This document shows positions 33,871 to 42,653 of a stretch of 64,000 nt of DNA, piece by piece. The position numbers were made by a program, and so were the translations under genes. Source of the stretch: Thermoactinomycetaceae bacterium (GTDB taxonomy: Bacteria > Bacillota > Bacilli > Thermoactinomycetales > Thermoactinomycetaceae); the NCBI GenBank assembly GCA_025449975.1, contig JANWIG010000055.1, positions 48,269 to 112,268 of the forward strand, read 5' to 3'. Positions within the stretch are counted from its first letter, which is position 1, and each line of letters begins with the position of its first letter. A model generated the notes under the pieces. That model made no database searches, had not been told where the DNA came from, and saw nothing but the letters and a program-made list of their open reading frames with translations.

Positions 33871-34905
33871 ATGGGGATTAAAAAAGGAAATGTAACTATT
33901 TATGATGTTGCCCGCGAAGCTGGAGTTTCGATGGCAACTGTCTCACGGGTTGTCAACGGAAATCCCAATGTGAAACCAGCTACAAGAAAAAAGGTTTTGG
34001 ATGTCATTCAAAGAATCGGCTATCGTCCAAATGCTGTTGCTCGTGGGTTAGCCAGTAAAAAAACGACAACAGTCGGTGTGGTGATCCCGGATATATCCAA
34101 TCCATTATATGCCGAATTAGCGCGGGGGATCGAAGATATAGCTACGATGTACCATTATAATATTATTTTGTGCAATTCCGATTTAAAAGAAGCAAAAGAA
34201 CTACAGTTAATTGAGACACTGCTGGAGAAACAAGTCGATGGTTTGCTCTTTTTAGGGAGTGAAATCACAGAAGAACACCGAAAAATATTTCAGGCTACTT
34301 CTGTTCCGGTCGTCTTGGCAGCTAGCCAAGATGATCAAGGCGAGCTTCCTTATGTCAACATTGATCATGTTGCCGCAGCCAAAGAGGCAACCAATGTGTT
34401 GATCAAAGAAGGACATCAAAAAATTGCCTATATCGGGACTTCTTTGACCAATACCGTGCAAGGTCTACCTCGTTTTAGAGGATATCAAGCAGCGCTAGAA
34501 GAAAACGGTATTCCATTTGATGAAAACTTAGTCCGGATCGGAAATGGCCGTTACTCGTCAGGTTATGAGGCAATGAAAGAGCTACTCGACAAAGATGACT
34601 CGATTTCTGCTGTCTTTGTAGCTACTGATGAGATGGCTGTTGGGGCGATTCATGCTGTGCAAGATCATGCGCTAAACGTGCCTGATCAAGTTTCTGTTAT
34701 AGGATGCAATAACATCCCAATCGCTTCGCAAGTTCGTCCGTTATTAAGTACCGTCAGTGTTCCTTTGTATGATATTGGAGCTGTGGCGATGCGCCTATTG
34801 ACTAAATACATGAACAATGAAGAAATTCAAACAGGACAAGTGATTCTAGAGTATGATCTGGAATTGCGTGACTCCACTCGTTTGAAAAATTCGGATCTAG
34901 CTTAA
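33871..34905 (+). CDS. ccpA: Catabolite control protein A, LacI family
   Basis: The 344-residue LacI-family regulator starts with the HTH VTIYDVAREAGVSMATVSRV (residues 8-27) and hinge ARGLASKK, followed by a periplasmic-binding-protein-like core (VGVVIPDISNPLYAELARGI). Together with HPr-Ser46-P, CcpA binds cre sites and controls carbon metabolism, often including acsA, which lies about 1.1 kb downstream. I see no clear cre site before acsA. There is no strong ribosome binding site before the ATG. Confidence 0.92.
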   Translation: MGIKKGNVTIYDVAREAGVSMATVSRVVNGNPNVKPATRKKVLDVIQRIGYRPNAVARGLASKKTTTVGVVIPDISNPLYAELARGIEDIATMYHYNIILCNSDLKEAKELQLIETLLEKQVDGLLFLGSEITEEHRKIFQATSVPVVLAASQDDQGELPYVNIDHVAAAKEATNVLIKEGHQKIAYIGTSLTNTVQGLPRFRGYQAALEENGIPFDENLVRIGNGRYSSGYEAMKELLDKDDSISAVFVATDEMAVGAIHAVQDHALNVPDQVSVIGCNNIPIASQVRPLLSTVSVPLYDIGAVAMRLLTKYMNNEEIQTGQVILEYDLELRDSTRLKNSDLA

Positions 34906-34920
34906 AAGGTGAGGAGTATT

Positions 34921-35625
34921 TTGGGGAAAATCGGTTTAATTGGAGCAATGGATTCTGAGATTGCTCACTATCTCGAAGCAATGGAATCGGTTAAAAGTCA
35001 AACGATATATGGAATTCAATTTTATCAGGGATGGCTTGAACGACATCCTGTGGTTCTTTGTAAATCAGGCGTTGGCAAGGTAAATGCAGCGATTTGTACC
35101 CAACTGTTGATCGAACGTTTTCAAATTGACAAGATTATTTTTACTGGGGTAGCAGGAGCACTTCATCCCGATCTAGAAATTGGTGATATCGTAATCTCAA
35201 CGGAGTGCCAGTACCATGATATCGATGCAAGTGTGCTTGGCTTCCCGAAAGGGTCGATTCCTTTTCAAGAAACGTCCATTTTCCCAGCTGATCCGGATTT
35301 GCTCCGATTGGCGGTGGAAGCAGGAAAGCAAATTAGCGATCAGAAGGTAATGACTGGCAAGGTCCTTTCGGGTGATCAATTTATTTCCGATCCCCAGTTA
35401 GTTCGTAGATTACACCAGGATCTATCGGGTGTCTGTGTGGAAATGGAAGGGGCTGCTGTCGCTCATGTTTCTTTTTTGACAGGCATTCCGTATGTTGTGA
35501 TTCGTTCCATGTCGGATCGAGCGGATCAATCGGCGCATGTCAATTTTGTTGAATTTGAAAAGCTAGCAGCGAAACGCTCCTATCGTTTGGTCTGTTCCAT
35601 ATTGCAAAAGTTGGGTACAGAATAG
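34921..35625 (+). CDS. mtnN: 5'-methylthioadenosine/S-adenosylhomocysteine nucleosidase
   Basis: MtnN cleaves adenine from methylthioadenosine and S-adenosylhomocysteine. The protein (234 residues) shows KIGLIGAMDSEIAHYLEAM at the N-terminus, FTGVAGALHPDLEIGDIVIS, and VEMEGAAVAHV with the catalytic acidic region RSMSDRAD. TTG at 34921 gives the canonical N-terminus and follows AAGGTGAGGAG; GTG at 34909 is an alternative. It begins 15 bases after ccpA. Confidence 0.9.
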   Translation: MGKIGLIGAMDSEIAHYLEAMESVKSQTIYGIQFYQGWLERHPVVLCKSGVGKVNAAICTQLLIERFQIDKIIFTGVAGALHPDLEIGDIVISTECQYHDIDASVLGFPKGSIPFQETSIFPADPDLLRLAVEAGKQISDQKVMTGKVLSGDQFISDPQLVRRLHQDLSGVCVEMEGAAVAHVSFLTGIPYVVIRSMSDRADQSAHVNFVEFEKLAAKRSYRLVCSILQKLGTE

Positions 35626-35686
35626 TTTTCATTCATTCGATTCCAATATCAAGAAAAAATAAAAATATTATATACTTGGGTATAAA

Positions 35687-35723
35687 CTCCTTTATTAATA
35701 AACATATTAATTAATAAAGGAGG
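35687..35723 (+). promoter_or_regulatory. Hairpin hiding the ribosome binding site of the DUF1540 gene
   Basis: CTCCTTTATTAAT at 35687-35699 is perfectly complementary to ATTAATAAAGGAG at 35710-35722, with a ten-base loop. The right arm contains the AAAGGAGG Shine-Dalgarno sequence of the gene starting at 35732. A 13-pair, AT-rich stem of this kind could act as an RNA thermometer or a block to translation from read-through transcripts. Confidence 0.6.
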
Positions 35724-35731
35724 GATAATAT

Positions 35732-35893
35732 ATGCCAAAAGATGTTCTTTGTGAAGTGAATGAATGTAATTTCTGGGGAGAAGGCAATCGCTGTCGTGCG
35801 GAGGAAATTTATGTTGTTGTCAGTGGACAAGTCGTCAATGAAGTAAATAGTACAGAAGAAACGGGATGTAAGACGTTTCAACCGAAACATTGA
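35732..35893 (+). CDS. DUF1540 domain protein
   Basis: A 53-residue protein (MPKDVLCEVNECNFWGEGN and on) with the DUF1540 cysteine pattern: two early cysteines (C7, C12), NRCRAEEIYV and a final GCKTFQ. DUF1540 proteins are short, often sporulation-associated and probably bind metal; their function is unknown. The ribosome binding site is very strong but sequestered in a perfect hairpin. A terminator follows at about 35901-35930. Confidence 0.85.
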   Translation: MPKDVLCEVNECNFWGEGNRCRAEEIYVVVSGQVVNEVNSTEETGCKTFQPKH

Positions 35894-35900
35894 TAAAATA

Positions 35901-35930
35901 AAGGAGTTGATAGTTCTTCAACTCCTTTAT
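35901..35930 (+). terminator. Terminator after the DUF1540 gene
   Basis: AAAGGAGTTGA pairs with TCAACTCCTTT and is followed by ATTTT. Confidence 0.75.
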
Positions 35931-35963
35931 TTTCCAATCAAATTTTCTTATTTATATAACAAA

Positions 35964-35991
35964 TTGTCAAATATCTAATCTATGTTATAAT
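35964..35991 (+). promoter_or_regulatory. Sigma-A-like promoter of acsA
   Basis: TTGTCA at 35964-35969 and TATAAT at 35986-35991, spacer 16 bases, about 43 bases before the acsA start. Confidence 0.65.
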
Positions 35992-36034
35992 GGTATAGAA
36001 GAATGATGATATTAATAAAAGGAGTGTAGACCAT

Positions 36035-37753
36035 ATGGAACATAATGAACGTATTCCTGTAATGTCCTCCAATAATAACTTAAAAAGTTATGAAGAAGCT
36101 TATCAGAACTTTAATTGGCAAGAAGTAGAAAGCGCTTTCACCTGGCATGAAACTGGCAAAGTAAATGCTGCTTTTGAAGCAATTGACAGACATGTCCAAG
36201 AAGGTAAAGGCGATAAGATCGCATTGCTCTATAGTGACAATAATCGCGATGAACAATATACTTTCCGTCAAATGGCTGAGAAATCGAACCAATTTGGAAA
36301 CGCTCTCAAAAGACTAGGAGTTCAAAAAGGTGATCGTGTTTTCATTTTCTTACCACGTTCTCCTGAATTTTACTTTAGTTTCCTAGGTACAGTTAAAATT
36401 GGTGCTGTTGTAGGACCATTATTTGAAGCATTTATGGGAGATGCTGTAAAAGATCGTTTAGAAAATAGTGAGGCTATAGCTCTAATTACTAACAAAGAAT
36501 TATTAAAACGCGTTCCTGTAGAAGAGTTACCAGACTTAAAACATATTATTTTAGTAGGTGGCATGGACGAAGAAAAAGAAGGACTATATAGCTTTGAAGA
36601 TGAAATGGCTAAATCTTCTACTGAATTAGATATTGAGTGGGTAGACCGTGAAGATCCGATGATTATTCACTATACTTCTGGTTCCACTGGAAAACCAAAG
36701 GGAGTTGTTCACGTTCATAACGCCATGATTCAACATTATCAAACAGGAAAATGGATCATGGATTTCCAAGAAGATGACATCTTCTGGTGCACAGCTGATC
36801 CAGGTTGGGTAACGGGAACTTCCTATGGAATCTTTGCTCCTTGGTTACATGCGGTCACCAACGTAATCCGTGGTGGACGTTTTAGTGCGGACGATTGGTA
36901 TCAAACTCTTGAAAAGAATCGTGTGACCATTTGGTATAGTGCGCCAACGGCTTTCCGGATGTTGATGTCAGCTGGAGATGAAGTAGTTGCAAAATATGAC
37001 CTTTCTTCCGTACGTCATATTTTAAGTGTAGGGGAGCCACTCAACCCTGAAGTAGTACGGTGGGGAATGAAAGTATATGAAAGACGGATTCATGACACTT
37101 GGTGGATGACAGAAACCGGTGCGATCTTGATTGCGAACTACCCACAAATGGAAATTAAGCCTGGCTCCATGGGTAAACCATTCCCAGGAATCTATGCGGC
37201 TATCATCGATGATCAAGGAAATGAACTACCTCCATATCAAATGGGTAACCTAGCTATTCGGGCTGGCTGGCCATCCATGATGCGTCAAATCTGGAAAAAC
37301 CCTGCGAAATTCAACGAGTACTTTGAGCTTGAGGGTTGGTACATCTCTGGAGATACCGCTTACCAAGATGAAGATGGCTATTTCTGGTTCCAAGGTCGTG
37401 TCGATGATGTAATTATGACAGCTGGTGAGCGGGTAGGTCCATTTGAAGTAGAAAGCAAATTGGTTGAGCATCCAGCAGTAGCTGAAGCTGGTGTCATTGG
37501 TAAACCAGATCCTGTTCGTGGTCATATTATTAAAGCATTTGTTGCTCTTCGTGATGGTTATGAAGCATCTGATGAGTTAAAAGAAGAAATCCGTCTCTTT
37601 GTAAGACATGGATTAGCTGCTCATGCTGCTCCTCGTGAAATCGAATTCAAAGATAAACTACCAAAAACCCGTAGTGGAAAAATCATGCGTCGTGTTCTAA
37701 AAGCTTGGGAGCTTGGCTTACCAACTGGAGACTTGTCTACTTTGGAAGACTAA
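36035..37753 (+). CDS. acsA: Acetyl-CoA synthetase
   Basis: The 572-residue enzyme activates acetate to acetyl-AMP and acetyl-CoA. Motifs are HYTSGSTGKPKGVVH (about residues 211-225), WMTETGAILIANYP, the hinge aspartate in YISGDTAYQDEDGYFWFQGR and the C-terminal acetylation lysine in KTRSGKIMRRVL. The length is that of Bacillus AcsA. AAAAGGAG lies upstream and a clear promoter precedes it; a terminator follows, so it is monocistronic. No acuABC genes are next to it. Confidence 0.94.
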   Translation: MEHNERIPVMSSNNNLKSYEEAYQNFNWQEVESAFTWHETGKVNAAFEAIDRHVQEGKGDKIALLYSDNNRDEQYTFRQMAEKSNQFGNALKRLGVQKGDRVFIFLPRSPEFYFSFLGTVKIGAVVGPLFEAFMGDAVKDRLENSEAIALITNKELLKRVPVEELPDLKHIILVGGMDEEKEGLYSFEDEMAKSSTELDIEWVDREDPMIIHYTSGSTGKPKGVVHVHNAMIQHYQTGKWIMDFQEDDIFWCTADPGWVTGTSYGIFAPWLHAVTNVIRGGRFSADDWYQTLEKNRVTIWYSAPTAFRMLMSAGDEVVAKYDLSSVRHILSVGEPLNPEVVRWGMKVYERRIHDTWWMTETGAILIANYPQMEIKPGSMGKPFPGIYAAIIDDQGNELPPYQMGNLAIRAGWPSMMRQIWKNPAKFNEYFELEGWYISGDTAYQDEDGYFWFQGRVDDVIMTAGERVGPFEVESKLVEHPAVAEAGVIGKPDPVRGHIIKAFVALRDGYEASDELKEEIRLFVRHGLAAHAAPREIEFKDKLPKTRSGKIMRRVLKAWELGLPTGDLSTLED

Positions 37754-37763
37754 GATAAATGGG

Positions 37764-37808
37764 AAAAGCCCTAGTGAACATGTAAAAGAATGGTCACTAG
37801 GGCTTTTT
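37764..37808. terminator. Bidirectional terminator between acsA and the PBP genes
   Basis: A 14-base stem AAAAGCCCTAGTGA/TCACTAGGGCTTTT flanked by A and T runs, between convergent genes. Confidence 0.88.
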
Positions 37809-37819
37809 GTTTTTTATTT

Positions 37820-39967
37820 TTAGTTGTTATCGTTATTGTTTTCACTGTCATTTGTAGTAGGTGGTGGAGTACGCCGACATTCAAAACATTTGTAAGGAAC
37901 AGAGCCACCTGGATTGGTGTAGCTACTACCTGGTTTCATTAAATCAGGCTTCGTCTTGACAATCGTTTGGAAGAGTCGAACCCAAGCGGTATTGGATAGA
38001 GAGGTACTACTCGGTAAATTGATCTCATATCCAGTCCAAACCCCCATGGTGACTTCAGGAGTATATCCAATGAACCAGAGATCGACGTTATTGTTTGAGG
38101 TTCCCGTCTTACCTGCTACATTGTAGCCCCCCGTTCCTGCTTGGATACTCGTTCCGGTACCGGAGGTTACAACCGTTCGAAGAATTTGGGTCATCTCATA
38201 AGCGACTTCGGGTTTAAAGACTCTAACAGGAGGGTTTTCTTTGCTGAAGTCATAGATCACATTTCCAGAGGAATCTTCAATCCGTTTAATGAGGTGAGGT
38301 TTAATAAAGATCCCGTTGTTTGGGAAAGTCGCGAATGCACCGGTCATTTCGGTCACAGTAAATCCTTCTGTTGCACCACCTAAAGCGAGTGTTTCATTGT
38401 CATACTTATGCGGTTCCATTCCAAGTTGACGTAAGTATTTAAAAGCTGTTTCTTTTCCAAGTTGACGGAAAACCTTGACAGCGGGAATATTGTAAGACCA
38501 TTGAAGTGCTCTTTGGGTGGTGACTGCGCCATGAAACTTGCCATCTGCGTTCTGGTAATAGTCATTTACTCCAGCTTTTTTGAGCGGTTCATCGATAATC
38601 ACTGAGCTTGAAGAGAGGAGACCCTCATTCATCGCAGGAGCATAGGCCAAAATGGGCTTCATCGTGGAACCAGTTTGGTTTCGAGCCATAAATGCATGCT
38701 CTTCATTTTCATCTGTCATATTGACTCCAGAGACAAACGATAGAACTTCCCCTGTCGAGTTTTCAATCAACGTAGCTCCAATTTGTGCCCCCAGTTTCTT
38801 TCCTTTGTACCATGTAGAGGGGAAATGGAGGGATTCAACCGACTTATTCATTTCAATATAAAGATTTTTATCTACAGTTGTATATATTTTATATCCACCT
38901 GACTTTACTTTGCGGCGGAAATAAGCGCGATCTTTATCTTTTAGATCAGGGTCATCTTTAAATATTTTTTGCAAAATCGTTGTTGCTTCATCTTCAACAG
39001 TTGTAATGAGGAAAGGATATTGCGCAAAAGCGTCTTCTCCTTTAAAATCTTCCGGCTTGGCAAGTGCCTTGCGAATATCGTATTTGATCGCTTCATCATA
39101 TTGCTTTTGATTGATCTTTCCGGTAACTAACATGTTGGATAAAACAACTTTCATACGATCAATACCCAGTTGTATGTTTTCTTCTTTCTTACTACCTTGA
39201 CTGGGGAAAGGTGAGTAGGCAACGGGGCGTTGTACCATGCCGGCTATATAGGCTGCTTCCGCTAATTCTAGGTTTTTTATATCCTTATTAAAGATTCCTC
39301 GTGCTGCTGCAGAAACACCGTATAGATGTTTCCGATTGGCTCCTTGAGCAAAATAAGCACTGTTGAGATAGTTGATGAATATTTCTTCTTTGGTATAGAA
39401 TTTTTCCAAACGTATTGCATTAACGATCTCTCGAACTTTTCTTTCTCCTGTTTTTACACGTTCTCCTAATATTTCGGACCGAACTAGCTGTTGTGTAATG
39501 GTACTTGCTCCAGTTACTTGTACATCATCTTTACCTAATAGACGACTCTGGATTTGCTCATAGACGGCTCGAGAGAGGGAACGGAGGGAGATACCAGGAT
39601 GACTATAAAACTCACGATCCTCTGTAGCGATAAAAGCATCGAGGAGGTAAGGGCTGACTTCATTTAAATTGCGAATCAATTGGCGATCTTGATCATTGTG
39701 GAAACGACCAATTAATTCAGGATTGTTGTCCCCTTCAGTACGAAAATAGGCGTAGCTGGTTTCGGTGAAGTCGGACAGATGTTTCTCGTAATCTGCTCGT
39801 GTATGAAGCTTTTCATTTTTCGTGTAGGCCGTAATATAACCGAGACCCACACCAGTGATACCTACGGCGGCAAGAATGAGGAATAAAAAAAGATAAAGAA
39901 TGGTCCGGAAAAACCATGTTAGGACTTTCCTCATTGTGCTTGTCGTCTGTGGATTTTCTTTCGACAT
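37820..39967 (-). CDS. Class A penicillin-binding protein (GT51 plus transpeptidase), copy 1
   Basis: The 715-residue bifunctional cell-wall enzyme has an N-terminal membrane anchor (about residues 16-45), a GT51 domain (TEDREFYSHPGI and GASTITQQL; GGSTITQQ is usual) and a transpeptidase domain with active-site STMK in QTGSTMKP, second motif SYN and KTGT. It polymerises and cross-links peptidoglycan outside the membrane. Near the C-terminus a KCFEC pair precedes an Asn-rich tail. It is the shortest of three tandem paralogues; the start lies about 60 bases inside a longer intergenic stretch. Confidence 0.93.
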   Translation of the reverse strand: MSKENPQTTSTMRKVLTWFFRTILYLFLFLILAAVGITGVGLGYITAYTKNEKLHTRADYEKHLSDFTETSYAYFRTEGDNNPELIGRFHNDQDRQLIRNLNEVSPYLLDAFIATEDREFYSHPGISLRSLSRAVYEQIQSRLLGKDDVQVTGASTITQQLVRSEILGERVKTGERKVREIVNAIRLEKFYTKEEIFINYLNSAYFAQGANRKHLYGVSAAARGIFNKDIKNLELAEAAYIAGMVQRPVAYSPFPSQGSKKEENIQLGIDRMKVVLSNMLVTGKINQKQYDEAIKYDIRKALAKPEDFKGEDAFAQYPFLITTVEDEATTILQKIFKDDPDLKDKDRAYFRRKVKSGGYKIYTTVDKNLYIEMNKSVESLHFPSTWYKGKKLGAQIGATLIENSTGEVLSFVSGVNMTDENEEHAFMARNQTGSTMKPILAYAPAMNEGLLSSSSVIIDEPLKKAGVNDYYQNADGKFHGAVTTQRALQWSYNIPAVKVFRQLGKETAFKYLRQLGMEPHKYDNETLALGGATEGFTVTEMTGAFATFPNNGIFIKPHLIKRIEDSSGNVIYDFSKENPPVRVFKPEVAYEMTQILRTVVTSGTGTSIQAGTGGYNVAGKTGTSNNNVDLWFIGYTPEVTMGVWTGYEINLPSSTSLSNTAWVRLFQTIVKTKPDLMKPGSSYTNPGGSVPYKCFECRRTPPPTTNDSENNNDNN

Positions 39968-40058
39968 GCCGCGAAACCCCCTTTTTCATCAAAATTATAT
40001 CATAGTTATATGTAAGCATGATTTATCATTTCAAGAGGAAAACGGTAAGATATAGATT

Positions 40059-40088
40059 GAAAAGCCCTAGCTGAATAAGCTAGAGCTT
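40059..40088 (-). terminator. Terminator of PBP copy 2
   Basis: Minus-strand hairpin (40063-40072 with 40078-40087) followed on that strand by T residues. Confidence 0.75.
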
Positions 40089-40131
40089 GGAAAAGTCAGT
40101 TCATCCAAACAGACATGTGGTTCATTCGAAC

Positions 40132-42483
40132 CTAATTTGATCCAGCGTTTTCCCCACCTTCGCTGTCAGAATCTCCGGATCCATTATCATTACCGGAATT
40201 ATTTCCACCGTTTCTAGGTGGACTTAACTCATTGCCTGGACTTGGATCGGAACCATGATCCGATCTCGATCTTCTCTCTTCTGAATCAGAATCTTGGGAT
40301 CGTCTTTCTCTTTTGTTTTTCTTTTCTTCACCTGCTTCCTTCTTTTTCTTTTTCTTTTCTTTCTCATCATCACTCGGTACATGACGTTGACACTCAAAGC
40401 ATTTGGTAATCACTTTTCCACCGGGATCTTTAAAGTCTCTCCCTTTTTCTAATAAGTGTGGCTGTGCTTTTTCCATCGCTTGAAAGAGAAGACCCCATGC
40501 TATTTTAGAAATACCTTCGCTGGTTGTAAGGTTTACTTTATATCCACCCCATACACCCAGTGTGACTTCAGGAGTGTAACCGACAAAATAGGAGTCATTG
40601 TTGCTGGTGGTTGTTCCCGTTTTACCCGCTACATTGTAGCCACTGCTGTAGCCCTTAATCATCGTCGCGGTTCCTTCTGTGACAACTTTGCGCATCATTT
40701 TGGTCATTTCATAAGCGACCTCGGGTTTTAGAACCCGAACGGGTTGAATTTTTTGCTGGGCATCGTAGATCACTTGCCCATCACTGGTAATAATGCGATT
40801 GATAACATGAGCTTTACGGAAGAGACCATTATTAGCAAATGTTGCATAACTGGCAGACATATCAGCAACTGTGAATCCTTCGGTTGCTCCACCCAATGCT
40901 AACGTCTCACCATCATATTTGTGAGGTTCTAAGCTCATTTTTTTAATATAGGAAAATGCCTTTTCCAATCCTAATTGACGGAAAAGCTTAATTGCAGGGG
41001 GATTTCGGGACCATTTTAAGGCATCGGTCACGGTGATTGATCCTTTGTATTTTCGATCAGCGTTTTGATATGTTCCACCCGCTTCTTTTTTGATCGGTTC
41101 GTCTACAATGATGGAATCCGCAGAGATAATCCCTTCATTTATAGCGGGGCCGTAGACGAGGATCGGCTTCATCGCCGATCCAGGTTGTTTGGTTACTTCT
41201 AGCGCGTAGTTGGATGTATCCACATCTTCACTATGTGATGACGGTGATGTCATTTCCGATTCATTGCTACTGACAAAAGCTAAAATTCCTCCTGTTTGAT
41301 TATCGATTAAAGCTGCTCCGACCCGCTCTTTATAAGCGGTTCCCTTATAGTAACTGGTGTTAAAACGCATCTTTTTAATCGCTTCATTCATTTCGGTATA
41401 AAGCTTTTTATCGATTGTTGTTTCGATTCTATATCCACCCATTTTAATCATGGAGCGTAGTTTATTAGTAGGAAGGTTATCAAAGTCAGGGTCATCTTTA
41501 TACAAGTCTTTAAAAATCTTAATCGCTTCTTCTTCGACAGCTGCAGTAATCATGGGATATTTACTATAAGCGTTGTCACTGATAAAATCACTTGGTTTTG
41601 CAAAAGAATTTTCAATATCGAACTTGAGCGCCTCATTGTATTCAGCTTCTGTAATAAATTCGAGTTTAAGCATGTTACTTAGAACGAGCTTCATCCGCTC
41701 AATACCGCGCTTGACATTTTCGTCGCGGTCTTTGCCTTCAGCAAAAGGATTGTAGTTGTTTTGACCTTTTACCATCCCAGCTAGATAAGCAGCTTGGGCA
41801 AGCGAAAGTTCTTTTACTTCCTTATTAAAGAGATAGCGAGCACCAGAGACGACACCAGTCATCTGTCGTCCATTGGCTCCTCTGCCATACTCGACACTGT
41901 TTAAATATTTAACAAAGATCTCTTCTTTTGTATAATACTTTTCGATTCGAATGGCGTTAATCCATTCACGTACTTTCCGATCCCGTGTACGGATGGAGGT
42001 TTCAAGAATTTCGTTTTTGACGAGCTGTTGGGTGATGGTGCTTCCGCCCGTCCGGACTTGTGCATCGGTAAGGTCTTGTAGGAAGGCACGGGCTGTTCCA
42101 GTGTAAGAGATGCCACTGTGGTTATAAAAATCGTGATCCTCAATAGCAATAAAAGCTTTGGTGAGATAATCACTTACATCTTTTAAGCTTTTGATGGATT
42201 GTTTGTGTACACCATCCTCTAGCATTTTCCCGACGACTTGATCTTTGCCTTCTCCAGCAAAATAGATTGTACTATTTCCATTCGACTTGCTTAGCAGTCG
42301 ATCATAATCAGCCTTTGTACGTACTTTTTCGTTCTTCGCAATCGAAGCGACAAAACCCATCGCTACCCCTAAACCACTAACGGCTAAAGTTAAAGTAGCA
42401 ATGGAAAAAATTTTTAATCCCCGAATTGCCCATTTTTTCCAACTAGCATTAATATTATTTATTTTTCTTTCTCGCATGCGCAT
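40132..42483 (-). CDS. Class A penicillin-binding protein, copy 2
   Basis: The 783-residue paralogue has the same plan: membrane anchor, GT51 (IEDHDFYNHSGI, GGSTITQQL) and transpeptidase (PGSAMKP, then SRN where copies 1 and 3 have SYN, then KTGT). The aspartate/serine/glycine-rich tail after KCFEC is about 70 residues of low complexity, much longer than in copy 1. The altered second motif (Arg in the middle, followed by NPPA instead of NIPA) may change beta-lactam binding or activity. It has its own terminator. Confidence 0.92.
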   Translation of the reverse strand: MRMRERKINNINASWKKWAIRGLKIFSIATLTLAVSGLGVAMGFVASIAKNEKVRTKADYDRLLSKSNGNSTIYFAGEGKDQVVGKMLEDGVHKQSIKSLKDVSDYLTKAFIAIEDHDFYNHSGISYTGTARAFLQDLTDAQVRTGGSTITQQLVKNEILETSIRTRDRKVREWINAIRIEKYYTKEEIFVKYLNSVEYGRGANGRQMTGVVSGARYLFNKEVKELSLAQAAYLAGMVKGQNNYNPFAEGKDRDENVKRGIERMKLVLSNMLKLEFITEAEYNEALKFDIENSFAKPSDFISDNAYSKYPMITAAVEEEAIKIFKDLYKDDPDFDNLPTNKLRSMIKMGGYRIETTIDKKLYTEMNEAIKKMRFNTSYYKGTAYKERVGAALIDNQTGGILAFVSSNESEMTSPSSHSEDVDTSNYALEVTKQPGSAMKPILVYGPAINEGIISADSIIVDEPIKKEAGGTYQNADRKYKGSITVTDALKWSRNPPAIKLFRQLGLEKAFSYIKKMSLEPHKYDGETLALGGATEGFTVADMSASYATFANNGLFRKAHVINRIITSDGQVIYDAQQKIQPVRVLKPEVAYEMTKMMRKVVTEGTATMIKGYSSGYNVAGKTGTTTSNNDSYFVGYTPEVTLGVWGGYKVNLTTSEGISKIAWGLLFQAMEKAQPHLLEKGRDFKDPGGKVITKCFECQRHVPSDDEKEKKKKKKEAGEEKKNKRERRSQDSDSEERRSRSDHGSDPSPGNELSPPRNGGNNSGNDNGSGDSDSEGGENAGSN

Positions 42484-42579
42484 TCTTTTCTAACCCCCTA
42501 CAGTACTAAAGAGATTATAACACAGTCTTAAATTAAGAATGCTATTATAATCTTGTGACATTTGTATGAAAATGGTATG

Positions 42580-42611
42580 AAAAAAATCTAGCCAATGTTT
42601 ATTGGCTAGAT
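42580..42611 (-). terminator. Terminator of PBP copy 3
   Basis: ATCTAGCCAAT/ATTGGCTAGAT, an 11-base perfect stem with a four-base loop, followed on the minus strand by T residues. Confidence 0.85.
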
Positions 42612-42653
42612 CGGAAATAAATGGTCCAAATATCCCTGTTTTGATATTAATAA

